Position numbers and translations under genes: made by a program. A DNA stretch of 13,587 nucleotides from Candidatus Hydrogenedentota bacterium (lineage in GTDB: Bacteria > Hydrogenedentota > Hydrogenedentia > Hydrogenedentales > SLHB01), in NCBI GenBank assembly GCA_007130675.1, contig SLSB01000099.1:1-13587 (forward strand), written 5' to 3'. The notes under the pieces are model-generated. The model saw only the letters and a program-made list of their open reading frames with translations. It made no database searches and was not told the origin of the DNA. Position 1 is the stretch's first letter; every line of letters begins with the position of its first letter. This document shows positions 1-4,948 of the stretch, piece by piece.

Positions 1-217
1 AAAGCATAGCATGAATGTCGTGCCGAGGCGAGTTCTGATGCATAACCGGATATTTCACAGCTTCAACTGGCCGGGATCCGAGTCTCATGCAAACGGTTTT
101 GAATGAATGGATTGCGATTCTCTTATGCCGCAGGCTGCTGTGAAATACCCCCAAACAATCTGTTTGCACAAGCCGGCGTCTGATGTCGCACGAACCAGGC
201 ACCGTTCTGGCCCAGGG
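1..217. other. Stretch without a confident gene at the left edge
   Basis: I see no convincing gene here. A plus-strand frame is open from base 2 to a TGA at 110-112 and could be the last 36 residues of a gene starting outside the window, but it is too short and its codon use too mixed to call. A minus-strand frame is also open across much of the region but has no start with a ribosome binding site. A small hairpin (CAAACA, loop ATC, TGTTTG, 152-166) lies downstream of the minus-strand gene that ends at 218. It has no T-run, so it is at best a weak terminator. Confidence 0.4.
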
Positions 218-616
218 CTACTCTTTCGCGTATCGTCCCGTATCCATGCGCCGTACCAGGAAACCCAACACAGCTAGCAAGAAACCGAGACAAAGACATA
301 GAATGCCGCCTAGGTAAACCCCGACCGCCAGTTGGCCTACACGCATGACCCATCCGGCAAGGACGCAACCGAGACCGATGAAGGCAAGAGCGGTTCCGGT
401 AACCAGATAGTCAACGCGGCCCTCATCGGATTGGGCCGGCAACGACAAGGCATCGCCGTCGGTTTCGGCAAGCAGCTCCGGGCGGCTCTCCAGGGCGTGC
501 AGGAGCGCTACCCGAACACGGTAGTCAAGCCACGACCGCAGCAAATAGCGCAGGGCGCCTGCAAGCAGCACCGCGGCCGCGGCAATCGGAATCACGATTG
601 AAAGCATTGTCAGCAT
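218..616 (-). CDS. Small three-helix membrane protein (possibly DUF6249-like)
   Basis: A 132-residue protein of unknown function. It shows three hydrophobic segments: residues about 4-24, 71-92 and 95-121, the last very Leu/Gly-rich. Between the first two is a soluble loop of about 45 residues with an Arg-rich start and a 'ALLHALESRPELLAE' stretch. This arrangement recalls the DUF6249 type of small membrane proteins, but I recognise it only by pattern. The start at 616 is chosen because AAAGG lies 6-7 bases upstream; the frame stays open farther upstream but without coding character. It diverges from the DUF4097-sigma factor operon, and an ECF-type promoter (TGAAAC-N17-CGTC) sits directly in front of it, so it is probably a target of the neighbouring sigma factor. 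It may be an envelope stress or sensing component; this role is inference. Confidence 0.72.
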   Translation of the reverse strand: MLTMLSIVIPIAAAAVLLAGALRYLLRSWLDYRVRVALLHALESRPELLAETDGDALSLPAQSDEGRVDYLVTGTALAFIGLGCVLAGWVMRVGQLAVGVYLGGILCLCLGFLLAVLGFLVRRMDTGRYAKE

Positions 617-639
617 GTCTTGCCTTTCCCATTCAATAG

Positions 640-666
640 GACGATTCGCGACGGCGGCCGGTTTCA
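640..666 (-). promoter_or_regulatory. ECF-sigma-type promoter for the minus-strand membrane protein
   Basis: On the minus strand, TGAAAC (661-666) is followed by a 17-base spacer and CGTC (640-643). This matches the -35/-10 pattern known for ECF sigma factors of the SigW/SigM type (TGAAAC with CGTA or CGTC), although those usually have 16-17 bases between the boxes. The -10 box ends 23 bases before the ATG at 616, leaving room for a short leader that contains the AAAGG ribosome binding site. The same motif with the same spacer faces the other way at 756-782. Confidence 0.6.
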
Positions 667-691
667 GATTCGTCTGAGATCTGTCTATAAT
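663..691 (+). promoter_or_regulatory. Possible sigma70-type promoter for the DUF4097-sigma operon
   Basis: TTCAGA (663-668), 17 bases, then a perfect TATAAT (686-691). It would give a leader of about 95 bases before the DUF4097 gene. The -35 box overlaps the -35 of the divergent ECF-type promoter, so the two could compete. It could supply basal expression of the sigma operon, with the ECF-type site at 756-782 for induced expression. Confidence 0.4.
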
Positions 692-755
692 ACGTTGGTT
701 AGCCGTTGTCTGCGTTGGAGTTATGCACACACCCGCGCGGCTCGGGCCATACGGG

Positions 756-782
756 TGAAACCCGGCCGTGCCGCATCGCGTC
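756..782 (+). promoter_or_regulatory. ECF-sigma-type promoter of the DUF4097-sigma operon
   Basis: TGAAAC (756-761), a 17-base spacer, then CGTC (779-782). It matches the ECF promoter pattern and is the twin of the site at 640-666 on the other strand. Both spacers begin with a CGGCCG-like block, and both -10 boxes are followed by C and then an A/T-rich stretch. Transcription would begin only a few bases before the ATG at 794, which fits the lack of a visible Shine-Dalgarno sequence there. Autoregulation by the sigma factor encoded second in this operon is the natural inference. Confidence 0.6.
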
Positions 783-793
783 CAAATAGTGTA

Positions 794-1711
794 ATGAAAG
801 GTTATATCAAAAGTATCGCTTTGGCGGCCTTGATTGCCATGGGAGTGCTGTTTTTCAGTGTCCGGGCCGTAGCCCCCTCGCTTCCAAGAGTAGTCGGGCG
901 CCCCGTAATCGAGGAGACCCACCGGTTCTCGTGGCCTGACGCGGAACGTTTCGTGTTGGAAAACCACGACGGAACAATTCGCATATGGCCGCATGCGGCC
1001 CAGGAAATCGCCGCTACGGCCAACGTCCGCATCTACATGGTGAGACGCGGGGAAGATGGAACAGCCGCAACGTATGCAGAAACGCTTTTTGGCGCCACGG
1101 CGGACGCCCGCGAGGTCAGGGTCGTTACCGAACCCGCGGAACGGCCGGACCTCATCGAGGTCCGCGTGGATTACGATGTATTTGTTCCCCGAGGCACGGA
1201 TATCGAAGTGATGAGCGCCAACGGAAATGTTCACGTGGCGTCAGGCTGCGGACGGGTAAACATCGAAGGTCGAAACGCCGACATCTTCGTGCGCAAACCG
1301 CAGGGCATGGTCACGGCGCAGACAACCAACGGGCGCATCGACGTGGTTGATGCGCCGGACGGGGCCCGTCTTCAGACAGTAAACGGCAACATTTACGCGC
1401 ATATGCTTGGTGGAGCCGTGAGTGCCGATACGAGCAACGGGGTCATTGTGGCTCACCTCCTCGACCCCAGGGTGAACAGCGCCGAATTGAACAGCATGAA
1501 CGGTGGTATTACATTGGTAATGGATGAGCGGTGCTCCGCAAACATCGACGCGCGCACTATGCACGGCGGGGTCCGCTCGGATTTTCCAGTGGATACGTCA
1601 TCGGGAGTGCGGCGCCACCGCCACCTTCGTGGGAAAATCGGCGAAGGCCATACCGCGCTTTCCTTGCAGACCCTTAACGGCAACATCTGGCTGGCAAGGG
1701 GGCGGCGATGA
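794..1711 (+). CDS. Membrane-anchored DUF4097-family beta-helix protein
   Basis: A 305-residue protein. Residues about 6-26 form an N-terminal signal or membrane anchor after a short Lys-containing head. The rest is beta-rich. From about residue 135 it repeats short strands ending in turns of the type NGN, NGR, NGV, NGG and HGG (for example SANGNVHV, TTNGRIDV, TVNGNIYA, TLNGNIWL). This is the signature of the DUF4097/YvlB-like 'putative adhesin' family, which forms a right-handed beta-solenoid. Family members are often encoded beside ECF sigma or PspC-type envelope regulators; their molecular function is not established. The start at 794 has no clear ribosome binding site but gives a proper signal segment. 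Upstream in-frame codons give an Arg-rich stretch unlike a signal peptide. The stop overlaps the start of the sigma factor gene (ATGA), so the two are probably translationally coupled. The protein may sense or report an envelope state to the sigma system (inference). Confidence 0.85.
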   Translation: MKGYIKSIALAALIAMGVLFFSVRAVAPSLPRVVGRPVIEETHRFSWPDAERFVLENHDGTIRIWPHAAQEIAATANVRIYMVRRGEDGTAATYAETLFGATADAREVRVVTEPAERPDLIEVRVDYDVFVPRGTDIEVMSANGNVHVASGCGRVNIEGRNADIFVRKPQGMVTAQTTNGRIDVVDAPDGARLQTVNGNIYAHMLGGAVSADTSNGVIVAHLLDPRVNSAELNSMNGGITLVMDERCSANIDARTMHGGVRSDFPVDTSSGVRRHRHLRGKIGEGHTALSLQTLNGNIWLARGRR

Positions 1712-2316
1712 CACTAGCTGCAGCCACAACAGGAAATTGGCCCGGTATGGAGTCCACCCGTGCGACAGAGCAGTCCGACGACGCCCTCGTCCAACGCACC
1801 CAATCCGGTGACGCCGAGGCATTCTCGGAACTGGTTCGCCGCCATGAACACTCCGTATACAACGTGGCCCTGCGTTTCATGCGCAACCCCTCGCTCGCGG
1901 AAGATATGGCCCAGGAGGCTTTTCTGAAAGCTTACCAGAAGATCGGCCGGTTTCGTGGCGACGCGCGGTTCTCGACCTGGCTCTATCGAATCGCCTGCAA
2001 CGTGTGTCTGACTGAATTGCAGAAACGCAAACGCCGCAGCGAGTTGACCACACAGGCCGCACCGAGTGCACCCGGAATGCCCGCTATGCAAGCCGCGCAG
2101 GCTGACGAAGCCGAGATCATTCGCCAATGTGTGACGCAGTTGCCAAGGCGGTATGCCGAGGTCATCACCTTGTACTACCTCAACGAATGCTCGTACAGCC
2201 AGGTTGCCGAAATAATGAATGTTCCCGAAGGCACGCTCAAGACCTGGATGCATCGGGCGCGCAAGCTCTTGCGTGAAATTGTAGAAAATCGCCTGCAGGA
2301 AAATTATGAAGACTGA
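1708..2316 (+). CDS. ECF-type RNA polymerase sigma factor (RpoE/SigW-like)
   Basis: A 202-residue sigma70-family protein of the extracytoplasmic function type. Region 2 covers residues about 25-108. It includes the AEDMAQEAFLKAYQ segment, which binds core polymerase, and the FSTWLYRIACN segment, which melts and recognises the -10. Region 4 covers about 137-193 with LPRRYAEVITLYYLNE and the helix-turn-helix YSQVAEIMNVPEGTLKTWMHRARK, which reads the -35. The linker is Ala/Pro/Gln-rich. The start at 1708 overlaps the upstream stop (ATGA) and has AGGGGG about 6 bases upstream. An ATG at 1747 is possible but has a weaker site. The gene end overlaps the next gene by 11 bases. The sigma factor very probably drives the TGAAAC-N17-CGTC promoters at 640-666 and 756-782, and so its own operon. 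Confidence 0.95.
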   Translation: MTLAAATTGNWPGMESTRATEQSDDALVQRTQSGDAEAFSELVRRHEHSVYNVALRFMRNPSLAEDMAQEAFLKAYQKIGRFRGDARFSTWLYRIACNVCLTELQKRKRRSELTTQAAPSAPGMPAMQAAQADEAEIIRQCVTQLPRRYAEVITLYYLNECSYSQVAEIMNVPEGTLKTWMHRARKLLREIVENRLQENYED

Positions 2317-2731
2317 AACGCCAGACCCCCACGACTCTCTGGAGCGTCGAATTGAGTTGGCCTTGCGCGAAGAACCGGCTGCGCCGGTTCCGGGCGGGTT
2401 TCAGGGTCGTGTGCGCCGCCGCATACGCATCGCCAAACTGCTCAAACAAGAACGGCGCATGTTTCGGCGGCGTGTTGTGCATGCGATGGGTGTGTCGGCG
2501 GTTGCGCTTGTCATAGCCGTCTGGGCCGCTGTGTCTTGGGACCTATCGGCGGCTGCCTTTTCGAGTGCGCCGGGCGCGCTCGGCTACGTAGATTATCTCA
2601 CCACGGCAACACATCGCGCTTGGCTCGTTTCTTCCCACCCCGCATTGATCCTCAGTGCCGCCATCGTTCTGGTCACCTTGTGCGTTGCCGCGGCTTTCGT
2701 CCGGCTCTTCCGCCGCTCAATACCGACATAA
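2306..2731 (+). CDS. Two-helix membrane protein, candidate anti-sigma factor
   Basis: A 141-residue protein with a cytosolic-looking N-terminus (1-58) rich in Arg and Glu, a membrane helix at about 60-78, a short outside loop and a second helix at about 112-134. The N-terminal pattern (LERRIELALREEPAAPVPGGFQGRV) is common in membrane proteins that follow ECF sigma genes. There is no Cys in this part, so it lacks the HxxxCxxC zinc-binding motif of classical ZAS anti-sigma factors. The ATG lies inside the end of the sigma gene, with AGGA 6 bases upstream, which implies translational coupling and roughly matched synthesis. A sigma-inhibitor role is inferred from position and topology only. Confidence 0.8.
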   Translation: MKTETPDPHDSLERRIELALREEPAAPVPGGFQGRVRRRIRIAKLLKQERRMFRRRVVHAMGVSAVALVIAVWAAVSWDLSAAAFSSAPGALGYVDYLTTATHRAWLVSSHPALILSAAIVLVTLCVAAAFVRLFRRSIPT

Positions 2732-2811
2732 CCCTTCTCTGATGACAACAAAAACCTAAGCAACTACCTTTCAATAACTTGCAGCGCCCCCGAGAGCCTG
2801 AAAAACAAGAC

Positions 2812-2840
2812 TTTGCATCTATCGGGGCATTTGCTATAAT
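2812..2840 (+). promoter_or_regulatory. Sigma70-type promoter for the zinc-ribbon gene
   Basis: TTTGCA (2812-2817), 17 bases, then a perfect TATAAT (2835-2840). Transcription would start near 2847 and give a leader of about 50 bases before the ATG at 2899. It separates this gene from the sigma operon upstream. Confidence 0.55.
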
Positions 2841-2898
2841 TCCACTCCGCTGTACAGGGAACGTCCCATGGCTCTTGAACGTTTGAGGTCTTTTGAAA

Positions 2899-3321
2899 AT
2901 GCCGGTTAAGTTTGAATGTCCGAAATGTGGTCGTCGCTTCACGGAATGGGGAGCCGAAAAAGTCGGTTTTAAGTGCCCCAAAGATCAGTGGTGCACCAAA
3001 GACCACCCCGACGATATCGAGTTGTTGCGCGTAGGCTCTTCGGAAGAAGGGCCGTCGCGGCGGCCAACCTTGAAACGGACTCCTCGGAAGATAGCCCAGC
3101 AAAAGCCGACAGTCGAGCTTGATGAAGACGAAGCCTTGGTCCCCGATATAGAGGGAATGGAGGCCGACGACGAATTCGACGAGGAAGACGACGAAGTGCT
3201 CGCCGTTGATGACGATGACACCGACGAGGAAGACGATTCCACAGAGAGCGACGGCGAGATAGCCGGCGGCGATGTGGACATTGACGACGCCAAACCCCTG
3301 GGCGAAAACGAAATCACCTGA
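2899..3321 (+). CDS. Zinc-ribbon protein with acidic low-complexity tail
   Basis: A 140-residue protein. The N-terminus has Cys7-x2-Cys10 (CPKC) and Cys26-x5-Cys32 (CPKDQWC), a probable single zinc-binding ribbon. A basic stretch follows at about 50-65, then an Asp/Glu-rich tail from about residue 68 to the end with almost no hydrophobic residues, probably disordered. The layout resembles small zinc-ribbon/acidic-tail proteins such as the TIGR02300 group, but I would not assign it to a family. The ATG at 2899 has GAGGT 9 bases upstream. The in-frame TTG at 2893 is only 3 bases from that site and is unlikely. The gene stands alone behind its own promoter. A role in nucleic-acid or protein binding is possible; no function can be assigned. 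Confidence 0.82.
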   Translation: MPVKFECPKCGRRFTEWGAEKVGFKCPKDQWCTKDHPDDIELLRVGSSEEGPSRRPTLKRTPRKIAQQKPTVELDEDEALVPDIEGMEADDEFDEEDDEVLAVDDDDTDEEDDSTESDGEIAGGDVDIDDAKPLGENEIT

Positions 3322-3524
3322 TGCTTTCCTCGGGCGGCTGCATGACGTGAATCCGTTTTCGAACCGGAGACCCTCGATTGCGACTCCCTTCATGTTGGGG
3401 CACAAGAGCCGTGCCTTCCCGAAACCGCTTCTGGAAAGGGCTTGACACGCCCGGACGGCTCTCTAACCTGTTTTCAAGATGACAGGTAGACTCTTCGCAA
3501 CCCGGGTCTTCCCATTGTCCACCA

Positions 3525-3542
3525 ACTCGGGCGTGCCTGAGT
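3525..3542 (-). terminator. Hairpin downstream of the STN-like protein gene
   Basis: On the minus strand, ACTCAGG, loop CACG, CCCGAGT forms a 7-bp stem with one G-T pair, starting 11 bases after the stop codon of the gene at 3554-4342. There is no clear T-run after it, so it may be a weak terminator or a 3' end stabiliser. Confidence 0.35.
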
Positions 3543-3553
3543 GGATAAACGGG

Positions 3554-4342
3554 TTAACCGGCGTCGGATTCGGCCATTTCGGCGCGCATTCTCATAGCCG
3601 CCTCCCGGGTCGTGATGATCATCCGATCGGGCATATACACGATATCCAGCCCGCGCATAGCAGTCTGCTCAAGCAGGTGGGCGTGAAAAAACTGCGCCAC
3701 CGTGAGCGGAGACGCCAGATCATCAATCGCCTCAACCACGATACCATCCCGTTCGCGGGCCAGCTCCCGGACAGGCTGGCCCGGAACAATCCGAAGCTGA
3801 ACGGCGTCGCCGATAATCTTCAGCACTTCGAACAGTTCCTTGCCTGCAAATTCGGCCGCTTCGCGGCTAATGTCGCGGCGCAGCTTCCCCGCCAATTGCC
3901 GGGGCACCGTGACGCCGCGGACAACCTCGACGTTGCCATGTTCATCGCGCACCAGTGTCTCTGGGGGCGGGGCCGAAACAGGCGCCGGTGTAGGGGACTC
4001 GGCCGTGCGGGCGCGGCGAACCGCGGCACTCGGAGGATCGTAATCGTCCCATTCAACCTCCACCACGACTGAACGTGGCAGAAATACCGGCGCGGCGCCC
4101 TCGACCACCTGGATCTCGTAATCCGTCCCGGTGATTCGCACGACCTGCACACCTTCAAGGCGCCGCCCGTCCCGCAAAATCACTGTATCTCCCACGGGCG
4201 GTTCATCGCGAGTCTCATCCATCCCGAGCCCGGCGCCTCGAGCGCTGTCCGTCAGGCTTCCTGGGCTTGTGGGATCATCCAAGGCCCAGCCGCCCCACAC
4301 ACCCAGCGCCATCACTGCAGCAAACACCAGCACCTTTCGCAT
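3554..4342 (-). CDS. Exported protein with STN/secretin-like C-terminal domain
   Basis: A 262-residue protein of unknown function. Residues 1-20 look like a Sec signal peptide (MRK head, hydrophobic core, WALDD junction). Residues about 50-100 (DTVILRDGRRLEGVQVV...) form a small beta unit like those in exported planctomycete-type proteins that describe a 'DG..LEG' sheet. Residues 110-130 are a Pro/Ala linker. The C-terminal part (about 165-248) has the alternating beta-alpha-beta pattern of a secretin/TonB short N-terminal (STN) domain: a strand pair, a helix at PLTVAQFFHAHLLEQT, then GLDIVYMPDRMIITTRE. STN domains sit in the periplasm and bind peptide or polysaccharide partners in secretins and FecA-type receptors. 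No secretin or receptor domain follows, so this is a stand-alone unit. The start at 4342 has AAAGGA 9 bases upstream and lies below a strong promoter. Confidence 0.75.
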   Translation of the reverse strand: MRKVLVFAAVMALGVWGGWALDDPTSPGSLTDSARGAGLGMDETRDEPPVGDTVILRDGRRLEGVQVVRITGTDYEIQVVEGAAPVFLPRSVVVEVEWDDYDPPSAAVRRARTAESPTPAPVSAPPPETLVRDEHGNVEVVRGVTVPRQLAGKLRRDISREAAEFAGKELFEVLKIIGDAVQLRIVPGQPVRELARERDGIVVEAIDDLASPLTVAQFFHAHLLEQTAMRGLDIVYMPDRMIITTREAAMRMRAEMAESDAG

Positions 4343-4412
4343 GGCGTATGGTCCTTTCTCAAGAAAAGCATGCCCAAGCAGCCCTCCTGCACGCTTCCGT
4401 ACCTTCAACGCC

Positions 4413-4441
4413 ATTCTAGGAGGGGGGCCGGGGCATGTCAA
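4413..4441 (-). promoter_or_regulatory. Near-consensus sigma70 promoter of the STN-like gene
   Basis: On the minus strand, TTGACA (4436-4441), a 17-base very GC-rich spacer, then TAGAAT (4413-4418): a perfect -35, a 5/6 -10 and ideal spacing. The predicted start of transcription is near 4406, with a leader of about 64 bases. Confidence 0.7.
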
Positions 4442-4625
4442 GAGAATAGGCGGACCGGAATTTGCCCAGTGCTGCCGCACGTAGAGCCCGAGATGCTCTT
4501 GCCACGGGTTGCACGCACCCAGCGGAAGGCAATCGATAGCTGAAAGGCGGGGAACCGGCGTGATCAGCAAACAACGCCACACCGCGGTTCACAGGCGCCT
4601 GAGCTCATTCCTTGCACACATGTAC

Positions 4626-4638
4626 GGCCAACTTGGCC
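4626..4638. repeat. Interrupted palindrome upstream of the symporter operon promoter
   Basis: GGCCAACTTGGCC is symmetric around its centre (GGCCA, ACT, TGGCC). It ends 18 bases upstream of the possible -35 box at 4657. It could be an operator for a dimeric regulator, but no regulator gene is nearby and no second copy was noticed. Confidence 0.3.
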
Positions 4639-4656
4639 CAGGGACCGCAGCGATGG

Positions 4657-4685
4657 TTGCACCGGCGGGACAAAGCGCTTATTAT
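4657..4685 (+). promoter_or_regulatory. Possible promoter of the symporter operon
   Basis: TTGCAC (3/6 match to the -35), 17 bases, then TATTAT (5/6 match to the -10). It lies about 40 bases before the small membrane protein gene. The weak -35 suggests that an activator may be needed. Confidence 0.4.
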
Positions 4686-4723
4686 TGGGCATCTGACGTG
4701 GACAACGAGGGGGAATCTCGCAC

Positions 4724-4948
4724 ATGGATATGGCACGCGTCTGGCCCATTGTAGTTCAATACGGCATCGGGAGCATTCTGCTGGCTGTCGGGATCTGGAG
4801 CGGAATAAGCAGCGGCTACCTCGACATGAAGAACCCGCGCGACAAGCGGCTGGTGTACATTCTGGTGGGCGGACTTCTTCTCCTGGTGGTGCTTAAATCG
4901 GTGTTTACCTTCTGGCTGCCTTATGTGCCCCAGAAAGGGGGTGCATAA
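4724..4948 (+). CDS. Small two-helix membrane protein coupled to the symporter
   Basis: A 74-residue protein with membrane helices at about 6-28 and 42-68, joined by a short charged loop (DMKNPRDKR). I do not recognise the family. GAGGGGG lies about 10 bases before the ATG at 4724; an alternative ATG two codons later is possible. Its TAA shares one base with the symporter ATG (TAATG), so the two are translated together. Small membrane partners sit beside some sodium/solute symporters (for example the small subunit of acetate or pantothenate type transporters), so it may be an accessory subunit. This is inferred from position. Confidence 0.78.
   Translation: MDMARVWPIVVQYGIGSILLAVGIWSGISSGYLDMKNPRDKRLVYILVGGLLLLVVLKSVFTFWLPYVPQKGGA

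Larger units (their letters stand above)
4343..4723. other. Divergent intergenic region with promoters for both sides
   Basis: There is no gene in this 381-base gap; the open frames here have no coding character. It holds the minus-strand promoter at 4413-4441, the plus-strand promoter-like pair at 4657-4685 and an interrupted palindrome at 4626-4638. On the minus strand, the ribosome binding site of the STN-like gene is within a possible 6-bp hairpin at 4353-4368 with a TTGA loop. Confidence 0.6.

Noticed and set aside
617..1234. Upstream extension of the minus-strand membrane protein to 1234
   Set aside because: The extra residues have no coding character, overlap the DUF4097 gene and cross the promoter region; AAAGG points to the start at 616.
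3347..3372. GGTTCGAAA-like T-arm on the minus strand
   Set aside because: Only four stem pairs form and no other tRNA parts fit at the needed distances.
3442..3470. TTGACA followed by a TAACCT-like -10 on the plus strand
   Set aside because: The -10 is poor and the only gene downstream lies on the other strand, so no transcript can be supported.
3528..3560. Sequence resembling the 5' part of a tRNA-Ser (GCCTGAGTGG and following bases)
   Set aside because: No acceptor pairing, anticodon stem or T-arm can be found downstream, and the stretch overlaps the end of a coding gene.
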